64,000 nucleotides of DNA, taken from NCBI RefSeq assembly GCF_047948215.1, contig NC_134464.1:37705520-37769519 (forward strand). The letters run 5' to 3'. Positions within the stretch are counted from its first letter, which is position 1. Every line of letters starts with the position of its first letter. Position numbers and translations under genes: made by a program. The notes beneath the pieces were generated by a model that saw only the letters and a list, made by a program, of their open reading frames with translations, searched no databases and had not been told where the DNA came from. Of the stretch, positions 45,291 to 58,599 are shown piece by piece. This DNA comes from Lycorma delicatula. Taxonomy: Eukaryota > Arthropoda > Insecta > Hemiptera > Fulgoridae.

Positions 45291-46680
45291 GACACTACCC
45301 ACATACTGAGTTTTGTACAGAATTGCTGCTGGGGGACCATGAAGACAACAACACAACCAGTGCTCCACCACAAGATATTAATATATCCCTTTCAGTCGAA
45401 CAACATGGCAAGAGTATAACTTATTTTTTGATCCAGCTCTTGTACATTACGAATAAAATATTACAGTATTGGAATCAAGTTCTATATTACAGAGTCCTAT
45501 GGAATAACAACTTCCACTCAATTTGAAAATAGTTCTTTATCATATCTAATAATTCTTAATTGTAAATATGTACTATTATTTTTCATGTAAACAATTAGCA
45601 TATCTTCACACAAAATTATTATTCCTGTACATAATAATTCATATATACTCAAATTCACTTCACAGAACTTAATTAGCAATAAATAAGTTAGTAAATTTTC
45701 AGGTCAATTATATAACTAAAACACATTTTAAAAAATTACTTACAAAATGATCAAATTGCCCATAAGTCATTCTCTTTGATTGTTATCATTTTTTGGTATC
45801 ACTGTTAAGTATATCTTACAAAAATTTGGACATGATCTCATAAGCATATTTTCAATCATTGAATCATTTGATACTGTCAACAATTAAAAATAACATAACT
45901 TTAAACATTGTCAAAAATTCAAAGATAAAAACTTAAGTATATTTTCAAGAAAAATTTGAAAATAATTATATAAATTAAGATGCACATTATTTTGCATGAT
46001 ACTCCCGAATTGCATAAAATTATTTTATACCATAGAAGTTCTTATAAATGACTAATTAGGATTTAGAACTAAGAACTAGAGAATGACTACTCATATGATT
46101 TGCATTGGGTATTATCGTCTTTCAAAAGCAAGTAAAAAAATAGAACATTCGCTTATGAATCATGAATTGTTATGATTTATGAAGTTTTTTAAAGTATGAA
46201 ATCAGGACGGCCATAGTATTTACATTTTCAATCAACATATTTTAGAAAATTTGACAAATTTTTTATCATAAAAATTGTCAAATTGTTGAATTTTGATTTT
46301 CGATGTTTTCAGTTGACGCCAAGCTCTCGCCAAAACCTTAACAGTTTTATTGTTTTGGGAGTTTGGATATCAGTAACAAAGGAAAACATAAGGAAAAATA
46401 TTTGATTTTATCAGGTTGGTGGCACCTCAAAGCTGAGAAATTTTATCAGTGAATTTTGGAATCTTCTAAGAAGTGTCGAAAATTATTTATTTTTCTTATA
46501 TTTGTATGTCTTGTTTTCCTTTTTCTTTTAAATATTCATTATTTTAATTAATGTTTTCATTTCGGTATTTAAAAAAATTATAAAACACAGTATTATAAGA
46601 TGCCGCATCTTTGAATCGCATCTAACATGCAATTAACAATTTTATAAATACGTATTGTCAATCGCTTGTTTATTTCCATT
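45291..46680. other. AT-rich non-coding stretch
   Basis: Nothing recognised. Confidence 0.4.
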
Positions 46681-47030
46681 CAGTCACCACGAATCTTATT
46701 CGTTTTGTGAAAAGAGTTGCAAATGAAAACAATGCTGTTGTGTTCTTACAGGAGCATAGTATTGTACAAAATCCACGCATAATTCAATACGGTCACAAAG
46801 TAATTTTGGATGCGCGTCTTCTTTGGAGCTGATAGGTTGTACGGAATGCTAATAGTTACATTAGGAAATGTTCCTTGCTATGTCCAGATTACCGTTATGA
46901 AAAATTTTGTTTTTCGTTTATTGCTGAGCAAAGAGGCTAACGACCGTGAATTTTGACAGAAAGATCTGGAGATTAACCGTAACACAAAAATTGATTGGTG
47001 CAACTGTATACGTGAGGTACAATATTATAA
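46681..47030 (+). pseudogene. Merlin transposase relic, N-terminal half
   Basis: In two frames the segment reads RFVKRVANENNAVVFLQEHS, IVQNPRIIQYGHKVILDARL and, after a frameshift, an EKFCFSFIAEQR / QKDLEINRNTKIDWCNCIRE block. These match the N-terminal zinc-binding and linker region of Merlin transposases ('FLQEHGIxxxPRxCxNGH', 'INxxTxxDWxNYxREVC'). The Cys of the zinc site are partly lost. The catalytic half is missing. It is not the same copy as the relic at 5575. Confidence 0.6.
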
Positions 47031-47560
47031 AAAAAATCCCTTAGGGAGGGGAAGGCCGGCTTAACTGTTGAAATGAGAGCTTTCTCTCACGTCAGAAACA
47101 TAATGTCGGCCGAGTCCTACCTCAGCAGTGAGGTTTCAGGAGTTTCTGACGTCAAACCAAAGAATGTTTTTTCTGGTTGCTGTGCAAGACAGAAGTGCAG
47201 AAACTCACTGCCTCTCAAAACGAATTATATTCGGTAAATAATGTAGACTAGGGTTGCGTAGCACGGCATTTAAAACCTACGGTGTAATTATAAACACCAA
47301 ACGGTCAATCTCTCGAAAATTCTTGTTGACCCGCAAACAGGAACGCACACTCAAACGATAGAAAGTACGTGGAAGTCGGCCAAACAACGTAATAGAATTG
47401 AGTAGTGCACTGCTTGAGTTTAAGTTTGTGTGACGCCAACGCTACCATATTTTAGAAAGTTAAGTTGGCTTATGGTTGTTAACCTGGTTTACAACTGAAT
47501 AAAAGAACAAATAAACCTTATTTGTTTTATTCCAGTGGCAAGCCAAATACTGTGAGAGAC
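47031..47560. other. GC-richer stretch, possible solo LTR remnant
   Basis: Composition differs from the surroundings. It ends with an AATAAA-containing block (GAATAAAAGAACAAATAAAC) and TTCCAGTGGCAAGCCAAATA, which vaguely recalls the end of an LTR and its primer-binding site. Matching terminal repeats were not found, so this is only a hint. Confidence 0.2.
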
Positions 47561-47990
47561 ACAGCAATTAATTGTACACATCAAAAGTAACATATATTTC
47601 ACCAGGGTGTAGAGCGTCATAGAATATTTACTCTAACACCTTATTTGTAATATCCATATGATTCATATTTAAGATAGAGAATATTACTATTGTGTATTGT
47701 ACTTATAATAAAAGTTTTTGGTGAGGAGGTATGTATTAGATTATCTGGCAAAATCTCATTTAAAATTTATTCATAATTTGTTTCAAATCATTAACAAAGT
47801 TGTTTTTTTTACTAACAATAAAGAATTTTATTTAATTCTGAAACTGATAATAACATGAAAACTATTCTTTATTGTACTCTGTTCATAAAAGGTGTATGTA
47901 TTATATTTTTTTTTAGGGTTATTTCACATAAATTTCATTACAGCTATGGTGTGAACCTCCAGGAGTTGGTCACTGGATTGTATACACTTT
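47561..47990. other. AT-rich non-coding stretch
   Basis: Would be the 3' UTR or flank of the exon-like segment at 47991-48205. A short T run at about 47909-47918 (A run on the minus strand) follows the candidate 3' UTR. Confidence 0.35.
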
Positions 47991-48205
47991 TTAGTATGCC
48001 GAGTAGTATGATCTAGTGGTACCTGGATTGACTGGATGAGGTTCAATTTTATTATACATCTCAAGTGCTTGGTATGCCCAGCGGTTAACATCTTCAGGGC
48101 TTTTTTCAAAACTTGGAGCTAATTTTTCTATGGACGGATTTGCGTATTGCAGATGTATTCATGCAGGATAAATATCTAACAATAAAAGATTATAGACTTC
48201 AACAT
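47991..48205 (-). pseudogene. Candidate terminal exon of an unidentified host gene (one in-frame TGA)
   Basis: On the minus strand a strong acceptor (TTTTACTTTCAG) precedes VEVYNLLLLDIYPA. A TGA follows at 48161-48159, and the same frame then stays open for another 56 codons: IHLQYANPSIEKLAPSFEKS, then PEDVNRWAYQALEMYNKIEP, then HPVNPGTTRSYYSAY and TAA (47993-47991). Composition and residue use look like real protein and not AT-rich noise. The protein is not one I can name. The TGA points to a pseudogene, a sequencing error or recoding. A coding role for the part before the TGA is less certain than for the part after it. Confidence 0.5.
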
Positions 48206-48499
48206 CTGAAAGTAAAACCAGATAAACATATATTAGGCATGTGTTTACAATACATTCAAAATATTGTATATCACTGCAAGTATGTATGTAGAATACTTGC
48301 ATAATGTCCACAGATATCTAGCAGGGAATTCAGTGTTTTAAGTTCTTTAGTTCAATTCTATATAGGATTTTCTATTATTAGCAAAATTGAAGTTTTAATT
48401 TCAATTTTTCTTACCTATCATTGAAGCTATGAAATACCTGAATTGAGCAATTTAAATCAGGCAAACAAACAACTCTTTTATCTCAGTAAAAGATTTATT

Positions 48500-48780
48500 G
48501 TTGTTACACCTAACTTTCAGTCCTGATCTCGCACCATCAGCTATTTTTGTTTAGTCCTATTTTTGTTTAAGAGTTTTTACAGGGCACAAAGTTTGGCAAA
48601 AATGAGCAAGTCAAAAGAGAAGTACAAGAATGGCTCAGACACAGAGATGAACAATTCTGTACTACTGGAATAAGAAAGCTCACTGAAAGAAAGAACAAGT
48701 ACTGAAATGTAGCTGGGAGATTATGTTGCAAAGTAGCATAAGCTTCATTCTCTTTGAATAAATGATAATTTTTCTGCAAT
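48500..48780 (+). pseudogene. Mariner-type transposase C-terminus
   Basis: After SPDLAPSA (from the last catalytic block, Asp lost) and a frameshift, the reading is FLQGTKFGKNEQVKREVQEW, then LRHRDEQFCTTGIRKLTERK and NKY, with a remnant of the usual 'GDYVEK' end. This is the C-terminal 70 residues of an IS630-mariner transposase. The rest of the element is missing. Confidence 0.6.
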
Positions 48781-49165
48781 TATTTCTCTCTTTAATTATT
48801 GAATGATATTATATATATTGTTTTAATTTCATCTATTAATGATAATAAATTTCATTTGTTTCTTTCTGTAAACCAAACCAAGGTTGACATGTTGTTGCCA
48901 TTCGGTATGCTGGTGTGCAAATATATCGCCTAATGATTATAAAACCATCTATCCCTTTGAAAATTCTTCCATCGGATGGTTTGCTTTTTTTATAAATGAC
49001 ATTCAAGTACAATTTAAATAACCATATTGACATTATTTTATGGAATATAATTTTAAAAACAAAAAAAAAAGTGGCTGGTAGTTTTCAGGACATGATTGTA
49101 CTGCTCTGATCAATATTACCAATGCTGCTGTGTGTACCGCTGCTAGGTAGCAGCATACCATTTGA
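48781..49165. other. Unassigned stretch
   Basis: A minus frame (48836-49033) contains SKPSDGRIFKGIDGF and TPAYRMATTCQPWFG, which look protein-like but match nothing I know. Confidence 0.3.
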
Positions 49166-49700
49166 TATTATCATCAGCTCACCAGTGTATCACTCCATGA
49201 TAGTTCTCTTAGTACTGCGTTTCATCAGTGGTCTGCACTGGTTGACAGGAAAGGCAATAAAACCTGGTATGAAGCTAGAGGTTGATAAAAGATCTCTTGG
49301 AGGGGTGGCCTATTTTCTCTCAATATATTCCTCTCAGGTTGCATAAATACGGGTTAAAATGCTATAAATTATGTTTAACATCAGGTTATACACAGTATTT
49401 CTTATTTGTTATGATAAATTTGCATATTCAAGCAAAGATGTATACAAAATCATAATTAATTTAATGGACAAAGGAAGATTGCTGAATGGAGAGAATTTCT
49501 ATAATAATTTACCAATTCTTAAAGAATTATTGGAAAAAAAGCATTTTATTATGGAACTCTTCTGGCAAACACAAAAGGCCTACTTGTAGATTTTATTAAA
49601 AAATGCAGAAAAAAGGAGGAGTTAACGGTGTCTGCAAATATGGAATGAATGTAATAAAAGGGACAAATAAAAGTTATGATATGTTATAATTTTACAATTT
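49166..49700 (+). pseudogene. piggyBac transposase relic (core domain)
   Basis: Two or three frames give a decayed piggyBac domain. DKRSLGGVAYF corresponds to the 'DExxxxxxGR' block with the catalytic Asp, LRLHKYGLKCYKLC to the 'IPxKPxKYGxK' block (about 49325-49375), and LLNGENFYNNLPILKELLEK (about 49478-49535) to 'DNWYTSVPLAxxLL', where the catalytic Asp is lost. GTLLANTKGL follows. Frameshifts separate the blocks. No terminal repeats were found. Confidence 0.65.
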
Positions 49701-52700
49701 TTATGCGTTTACAACTTCTTTAATATTTACTAGTTTTGCTTCCAAATTTTCATTGTTGTATTATTTTAATAAAAATATTACAATTTTTTTCCGCTATCTA
49801 AACACACTAAGTGTATTTATTTATTATAATATATAGAAGTTAAAGAAGAAAATTAATTATAATAGATTAGAAGTAAATAGAGGTAGTTTGAGCTATTTGT
49901 CTTGTTATTATTGTATTTTGTAATAAGAAAGTGCCTTCTGAATGAAAAGTCCAAACAAACGCCGTTATGGCTTACAGATGTACAGATATCTCAATTAGCT
50001 GAATATACTCAGCACATATCGTTTTAAACTGATTACAGCAGAAGGAAACTGTATTGGACAAGCTTTGTCATTCTTGGAACCTGTGTGCCAGGATGTCCTA
50101 CAATAATCTTAAGTGCAGTAAGTAGGTGTACTGACTGTGTAGTACCTGATAATTTGATACACCAGGATACCACAACAGCAGCGTGTTAAAAAAAAGAAAT
50201 GAAGATAGTGAGTTTTCTCTTAGTTCTTGAGAAGAAATATCAACATTCTCACATATTTTGAATAATTCCAAATTTTTGAAGGAGTTAATGAACTTTTAAC
50301 TCCACTAAGTCAAGAAAGACGTTGTAAGAAAGAACTGTCAGTGGAAGAACTGACATAAACATCTTGGTAAGGCTATTAAGCTGTAAGCGATTGATTATCA
50401 ATACTTGAATATACTGTATTTGTTGCTGGAGGAAATTGTGTTGAAAGGTTGACTAACCACTTCTTTTTCAACTTTCACTTCAGTCTACTTTCAAAGAGAT
50501 TGAAGGTTGACCTCAGGTATCAAGCCTTTCTCTAGAGATACAAATCAGCATTGTATTGCATGTCTACACAAATAAAAAATTCTCAGACTTAGTCGGAGGA
50601 AAGTCTCCAACCTAGCTCTCTAAATTTTTCCATATTTTCCAGAGTTATTCTGTGCAAAGCAATCCCCATTTAATGCTCGAAATGCATTCTGTAAGAGTTT
50701 GGCAGTTACTCTTGAATGATTACTTTCGGCAGCAAAGATTTTAAAACAAAGTTAGGGCTTGTTAACTGCTTTGTGTTAATATTTGGTTTCAAATAATACG
50801 GGCTTATAACAAAGAGGGAAGTTCTTGGATAGTGTTTGAAAACATTATTTAAAGAAAGGTTTTATTGAATAATAAGGTTTGAAATTTGTTTGCCTTTATT
50901 ATTAATGATATTGTGATTGGAAATTAATTTCTTAGTAATATTTAAATCTATTGTTAAACTGTAAATTACTAGTTTTTGTGAAAATACATCAGTAAAAAAA
51001 AATATATAAATTTGTTTTACATTACAATTCTTCTTGTGATACATACATAAATCATCAAAGGAATAGATGCTTTCTCTAACAATAATGGTATTCATTACAT
51101 TACATTGGCTGGGCTAATAATGAACACAGTAAAGATACCATATAAAAAAATCAAAAGAAAGAATTAGTAATCTACTTGTTTGGACCTTATTTGTTGACAC
51201 TTTACTAAGTTAGTTGTCCAACTAAACTTTGAATGCTTATCAAATCAAACAAACCTTATATTATTTAAAAGATTGGTAAGTTTGGTTTTGTAAAAAAATA
51301 TAATAAAATCAATTAATAGATTAAATTAACCAATTAACACGTTTAATAACATTTTACTTACAAGTGACAAACCCAACTGACAAACTGGCTTTTTGTTAAA
51401 GTGGCCTTGTTTGTATGAATCAGTTGATATATATGTAATAATGTTAATAAATAGGCAAACTCTGGTGTAATTACAAAAACTATTACTATCACATTTTTTT
51501 TAATAGATAACATAATGCCCTTGAAAATCTGATTGGAGACAATCTGTTGTAAAGGTTAAAATCACTATTCTATAATCAGATAAATATTAAAAAAGAATTT
51601 TTTGTAGTTTAGGAAAACTAGTTTTCTTACAGGTTTTTCTGAAAAATGCGAATTGGAATCAATTTTTTTCTTATAAAAATAAAGAAAAAAAAGAAAAATA
51701 ATTTTTTTTGCAATTGTATTTCATAAACAATATTTTTACTTACCACAGAGACCCTTAATTTCACTCTACCAACTGGCCTTGGCAAACAGGTTCATCACTT
51801 GAACGTGTTTCATATGGGTAAGTGCCAAGATCATTTCCTCTGGAGAAAAAAAATTATTCACTCATTTCAAAGAATAAAAAACATCTCAAACAGGTTATTT
51901 GCCACTGTATATGTTTAAATATCTGAAATAACTATACTTTTGTGGATAACAATTTTTTCCAAATTTTATCCGGTTTGATCTTTAATGAATTTAGTTAAAT
52001 TCACAACTTCAAAATAAAATGTTAAGTCTGGCTAACAAATAACTGAACTTAAGTTTGAGTTGTAACTTTTAATCATCATCAATTAGAAAAAATATAATGT
52101 AATAAATATAATATAATGTATGCAAAGGTTTTGTTTACATTAGTTTATTATGAATATATTATTTTACTACATTTGAGTAATGCATTATTGAGTAAATTAC
52201 AGGAAGCCACCAGAAAATGAGTTACTTCTCCCTTTCTTTGGACTTGCAGTTTCAAAGCCCTATAATTTTTACAAAAATTGTGTAAAACATAATTCATACA
52301 AATTTTTTTCAATTCTGGGGATTATAAGCAAATTTTTTTCTAAGAGATAAGAATATTAAAAAATCTCCAAACATAGTAATCTTATCAAAATAATTTTTTG
52401 ATGAAACATTTACATTGTACTGGCATAGTCTCTTGTGGGTTTGTTTTAAATGTTATTTTATAGTAAATTAACCACATAAATGTGACAAACTGTCGATATC
52501 ATTTTACAGTAATCTGGCATTATACAGTTTTAATTAATTCACAGTTATTATTCTGAATTTCACTTCATTGTAAATTATGAAGCAGAATTCATATTTTATT
52601 TATATAACTTTGTGATGAATATGCCAAAATATAATATTTATCGTATAAAGTTTTATTTAATACATAGTCTATATATAAAAGAGGTTGGTATTACAGGTTA

Positions 52701-53040
52701 TTTTATTATTTTTGGTGGTTAAAGATGATCAGTAACTTAACCCTTTCACTCCTCTTGTCCATTTCGGTGCCCAAATATTTTACCATTGATTTTTATGTAA
52801 CGATGGCTTTTTTATACTTTTAATCCAAGTAGTGCATTTCTTCTTCTGAACGTATTGAGAGGTACGTAATATTTTCTAATTTTCCGACACATTCACAACA
52901 TAATATAAATTTTTTTAGTTTTAAAATGATATTTTCTAATTTATAAATGGATTACATTTTGAAGGGGTGCATGCTGAAATTTATAAATTACACAAAAACT
53001 CGGTGTACATTCAAATGCCCAAGTGTAGTCAAAGGGTATT
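49701..53040. other. AT-rich non-coding stretch
   Basis: No recognisable element or coding signal in 3.3 kb. A segment near 52740-52790 (AACCCTTTCACTCCTC) could be the 5' end of the piggyBac element that follows. Confidence 0.4.
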
Positions 53041-53130
53041 GCTACTGCAATGTAATTTTGAGGTTATGGTTATTATTAATATTATGCTACTGCAATGTAA
53101 TTTTGAGGCTATGGTTATTATTAATATTAT
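53041..53130. repeat. Two tandem copies of a 45-bp unit
   Basis: GCTACTGCAATGTAATTTTG starts at 53041 and 53086. The units differ by one base (GGTTATGG versus GGCTATGG). Confidence 0.95.
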
Positions 53131-53641
53131 TATTACAGTTCTTTTGCTTATTTGTGCAGTGACCATAACTGCTGATATCTCATATTTTACTTGGAAATTT
53201 ACTTAATTAGAGGTGAGTAATATTTCTAATTTATATTATTTATTATAAGTTATGTAAGGTAATTTATACATTGATAAAATAACCAAGTAGCCCTACATAG
53301 TAGGAAAAATATTCCTAACCTCACATAATATAATCTGTAAACATCTTTTCATTAAGTTATTTTATCTGAGCATAAGATAGTTTATGCTTCAGTTTAGTTG
53401 TTTTTAGCATTTTCATAAATTGAAAAATTACAATAACCCTGAAATTTGTGCTATATGTAGAAATTTTATTATAAGGCTGTAAAAGCAAGATATGAATTGC
53501 TGAATTTCTAAAATAAGTATTAGGTCTATTTTCTTCTTATTATAATGAGCTAAAAATAAATTTCTAGTATCATACAGTAACCAGCAGGCTACTTTCTTTT
53601 TCTTTAGACTATTTTCTTTTCTTATTTTACATTTTAGTTAG

Positions 53642-54960
53642 GTGTATGAATCAGACTACACTGTATTTTATTTTTCAGACAATGGATTTTATGATTTATA
53701 TGACAAAGACGATGTTGGATCTGTTCTGAATCTATTAGATGGAAATTGTTCAGATTTGGAAGGTTTGGAGAGCGGTGATGCGAGAGAAGATGAAGCACCA
53801 TCAAAGGGACCTACAAGAATTGGTAAGTTTCATTTTTAATTATATTGAGCCTAGTTTTGGCTCATGAAACAAATATCCTACCAGTATTAAAACGGATGGA
53901 TTCAGTGAATACCTGCTAAAGCTACATTTTTTTATGCTGCAGGTGCTGATGTTGTCCTACGAAATGAGGAATTAGCTATTCAAGATGATGCAGAAATAAA
54001 GAGCTGTTGTTGCAAACAGCACCTGTGCTGCCTGAACTCCCACCATTACAAGTAGCTCCAGTACAATCAGCACCTATTTTAAATGAAAAAATCAAGCAGG
54101 GGAACAAGTAAATCAAAATTACATGATAGGCCATCAATATCAGCTGGGTCAGATCCACCGCTTTTATTAATTCTGCCATAGATAAAAAAGATATCCGATG
54201 GAGAAGAAGGCCTTCCAATCCACCTACAACTGGTGATTTTTCTGTAAACACAGAATTATTTTGATTTGGATTCTCCTATAGATTATTTTTACAAATATAT
54301 AACTGAGGAATGTATTTCATTCACGGTTGAAAAAACTAACATGTATGCCCTCTAGAAAGGTATAACATTTCAGCCCACAAATGCTCAAGAAATTCGTGCA
54401 CTGATTGGGTTACACATTTATATGTCAGGTTTAAAATTTCCCAGAATAGAGATATACTGGAGAAAATCTCTAAAAGTCATGATATTTTCTGAAACAATGA
54501 CTCATAATCGCTTTTATCAACTGAGATCAAACCTACACATCGTTAACAATTTAGAAATGAAAGACTCAGATGAAAAATTTTTTAAAGTAAGGCCAATTTT
54601 TGAGTTTGTCAGAAAAAGATGCAAGGAATTAGAAATGGAATAAGATCTCAGTGTTGATGAGCAGACATCTCCCTCACCGATAGCCCCGACCCATATGTCA
54701 AGACTGGAATGACTATTATTTTCCAGAATTTCTTTATTGTATCTTTCTTCCCAATAGTGTTTTCTTCAAAACTTCTGATAAAATTTAATACTTGTGCAGC
54801 TTTGAAACCAAATTCTTAGAGTTAAAATAAGACTACTTGCATCAAAGGAAGTTAAAGCCCTCGATCTGTTCTATGATGCTGCAATTTACGAAATCTTTGG
54901 CTCTAACAGGGTGAATACCCAGTGAAATTCCATATTTTTAGTCTTTCTTGATGAAAGACT
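53642..54960 (+). pseudogene. piggyBac-type transposase, N-terminal half, with an intron
   Basis: The first part (53650-53822) reads YDKDDVGSVLNLLDGNCSD and then a Glu/Asp-rich stretch, as in piggyBac N-termini. A 120-base segment with GT-AG borders (53823-53942, donor TTG|GTAAGT, acceptor GCAG|GTG) interrupts it; removing it keeps the frame (RIGADVVLRNEE). After frameshifts come IGLHIYMSGLKFPRIEIYW (about 54404-54460), ETMTHNRFYQLRSNLHIVNN, KVRPIFEFVRKRCKEL and DLSVDEQT (about 54646). The last matches 'xSxDEQxxPF', which holds the first catalytic Asp, and is followed by decay. The second half of the catalytic domain is not readable. Stops at several places exclude function. Confidence 0.75.
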
Positions 54961-57900
54961 AGTGAAAATTTACCATATTTTGAACGTATATAACAAGCGA
55001 GTATTTTTTTTTAAAAAGGCAATTTTTTGCAGTGGAAATGAAAATTCAACTCTTAGTGGATATTATAATTGTGAGTTTCCAAAAAATATATAAATTTAAA
55101 TGTATTGGATTTATAGAATATAATTACATAAAAAAATAACAGGAAATAATAGAATGTTTATATGTCTAAAGTGGGGCTTACATGATGGCAAAACAATCTT
55201 TTTTGGATTCTGAATACTTTTTTATATTCATTGATGATCCCAAAAAATTTCTCCACAAGTTAACAATGAATATAAAAATAACCATAATACACATTAATAA
55301 TAAGGTAATTCTTTAATTACAAAATAGGCCTTACTCATCTTTAAGCCTTATAAGTTAGGCTATTATATGTCTCTTCCATCCTTCATCTACAATACCAAGG
55401 AGGGAAATCTCTTGTACCAAATCCAGATCTATTGGCAATCCAAAAAAATGCATACCTTCATTATGGTTTAAGTCAAAATCTGTTAAACTTGTTTTCTTTA
55501 AATTAATCCCAAACCGTTCTATTTAAATCATTCCTTAATATCTTTAAACCGTGTTTAAATATTTGCTGTTGGCTGGATTGTGCAGGCATATTCAAAAAAG
55601 ACCTTCCTGGATGAATCCCAGGAAACCTCCATATTGGCTGTTGAACACGAATACAACATATTCTTCTTGTTTGGTCTCAGTCCACAAGCTTTGAAAATAA
55701 TCCAATCAATCTTATTTAGATATAAGATTAAGATTCATAATATACTTCGCTTCTATTCTGAGAATCTTAAGAATTTTATAAATCTTAAATTGCAAGCCGT
55801 GAACACTGGCTTTGAAATCGTGAATTATTTTTCCCCAACCATACTGTTTTAACTTTTCTTACTAACACTGCCTGCCATTTGTATCATATATAATTATCTT
55901 CTGCTTGTGATCCTAAAAACCTGATTTTTTTGTATGAAGTTAAATTTTGAAGATCTTTGTTTCAGAGAAGAGTGTTTTCCTGCTTTTCATTTCTTCCTCA
56001 TGTCTGAGACTACAAGTAGCGTTACTTAGGATTTGTGTCATATTACAAAAATCACTATTTATATTATTATCACAAGGCAGTTTTGCACAACAAAATCAGT
56101 CCAACTTTGGATCAGGCTTTTTTTACTGAAATTGTTTTATATTAACCTTAAACACTCTCTCTGGTTCTACAGTATCTTTTTTTACCGCTGTATTCATTCT
56201 TCTTGTATTCCTTGTTTTGGAAACTAAAAAAAATGACTTGAAGGCAAGCCATAACTTTCCTAATTTTGGCATTATTAAGTAATAATAATGGTTTTTTGTT
56301 ACTTAGTGCATAAGGAATTATAAATCTGCACTTCCTTGTGCCCCAAATACAGTTATGTCATCTTTACAAATGAAGAAAGTGTCAGTTACTTGAAATCCAT
56401 TAAAAACCTCAAACCCAAAGAGCGAAGGGGTTTCATTCTGGTTTAACAATGTTTTTGTGTTGATTCCTGTCATTCTAGATATTGAGTAATAAGAACCTGC
56501 CACAATACTGTAATTGCTGCTTGTCTAAAGTATTTTGTTGTTTACATAATCATCAACTTCATCAAAAAAATTCAGTGTATCCAGATATCAACCTTTGTCG
56601 AGAGCATATAATGCTGTCAGTATGAGACTACCCTTAGAAAGTTTGAAAGGTATATTATGAAATCTCTTGATAATATGCATTTAAATTTCTGAAATTAAAA
56701 CAGAAACCTATACAGCCGTCTACTTATTTCTACACACACAGTTATAAATCACTAAATATTTCAGCTGTTTTTATGAGTATCTTACTTGTTTCAGTGATGA
56801 CAATAATGTCAATTCCTAAAAAAAGATTTCAGTGAAATATTTTAGACGCTGACACTTAATATTTATTTTGTTAAAAGCTGTTAATTTTTAAAAAAATACA
56901 TATCTATATTGTTGATGGTTTAGATTATAGTGATGATGGTATTGATGATGTAGTAGTAGATGATATAATATTGCTTCAATAAAATATATAAAAAACCATT
57001 GAACATGAACCAATATGATTATCTTCAATGAATAAAATAATTCTAGTAAAAAAATTTTCATCTTCATCTAAGATGCTTAAATAATTTCCATTACTGCTTT
57101 CCACATTATTTTTTTATTTATGGTATTTATTTGTCACATGACATTGGTTTTACTTTTGTTTCATATATTTATAAATCAAAACTATTAATATGAACTTTAA
57201 CAACTTCTTCTTTTATATAATTATGTATTTTGTGACAATAGATGAAGGACTACAGTTTTCCATTATCCTTCTAAGCAAATACTGGACAGTTCCTTTTTAA
57301 TGCCTAAAGTAGGATAGATTTTGATGTAAGCTATGTGATATATTATGTACAAATATGAATAACATTTTATTTATAACATTATTATTTGGTAAAGAGCAGA
57401 TGGTTCAAAAAACTGATAATTAAGGCAAATGTACTGGTCGGTTATCTGGACGTCACCTATTTTTCACCATTTTTTGTCAAAAACTATTGTTAAAACACAT
57501 GTAAAACCTAAAAACACTAAACCTTATTTTCATTTACCTTAGTAACATATTAATTTCAGGAGGTCAGTAATCTTTATAGCTGTCAACACATCATAACCTT
57601 TATTAAGCTGCCGCTACATAAACTTCGCCAAGTACAAATTTAAATCAACTGGCATTATACAATTTTACTCAACTGGCATTATTTTTTCGCTGCAAAAACA
57701 TACTCTAATTGACCTTAAATATTTTATCAGGACCAGCTACCTTCTAATTCATCTTACTCTGCACTATTCTACACAAATCTCCTGTAGATTTATTTCACTC
57801 TACAACAGTTTCACGAGATATATCCAACTCCTGCTCATACCACTTAACCGAAAATGACTGTTATACCCATAAATAAATAAAATATATGTAACAGTCAGAA

Positions 57901-58335
57901 AGAGCAAAGTACAATTTTCAAACCAATTCCCACATCTTAATGCAACTCTTGTACAACACCACTTGATGTCCATTATGATATACTACTAGCATTATACAAA
58001 AATGAATAGTATCTTCCTCAGTGGCTGGTAAATCCCAAACTTTCACGTCTTACTGACAACATATAGCAAAACCAAATAACACCAAAAGCAAGAAAATACA
58101 AGTTTTCAGGTAACAATTCAAAATCACGTTATTGCAATGAAATGGAAAACAATTATTTCTAATGTAATATTAATTTTCCAAGATTATATTATCAATAATA
58201 ATAAATAATAATGCAGATAAAACCACAATATATAACAAGAAACAGCGTGACTTCGAGGTAACTGACAAGTACCAGGAAAATTATAAACATTAAAATGAAT
58301 ATGTTTGCATATTCAGTAACTGAAGTTATGCAATG
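54961..58335. other. Mostly non-coding; possible old LINE traces
   Basis: Minus-strand open pieces near 55560-55850 and 56318-56503 look vaguely protein-like (for example FFICKDDITVFGAQG) and could be old LINE traces, but I cannot confirm any motif order. Confidence 0.3.
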
Positions 58336-58470
58336 TTAGAATTCCTCAGTGGTTAGGTTATAAAAAATCCAACCATCAAATGTACATTTGACGCTTGAAT
58401 TTTTACCATTAATATCAAAATGGAAGTCAACTAGTTTTCTCCATTTATGGACTTTAAAAGTTAAACAGTT
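58336..58470 (-). other. Candidate terminal exon, unidentified
   Basis: On the minus strand a good acceptor (ACCTTTCCTGCAG) precedes 44 open codons and a TAA: NCLTFKVHKWRKLVDFHFDI, then a run to FDGWIFYNLTTEEF. It might continue the DENND4-like exon at 58600-58798 (LNT followed by NCLTF would resemble 'NLNTxCPFC'), but the phases of the visible donor and this acceptor do not match. Confidence 0.35.
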
Positions 58471-58599
58471 CTGCAGGAAAGGTAGCATATATAATTGTAT
58501 AAAAAAATTAACATGACTGTAGTAAAATTCAAATAATATAAATACTACAATTACAACTAAAAATAAAAATATAAAAAACAAATTCATTAAAAAACTAAC

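Noticed and set aside
55360..56660. Minus-strand frames with KDDITVFG-like residues, possible reverse transcriptase
   Set aside because: No consistent order of polymerase blocks could be found; too weak to call.
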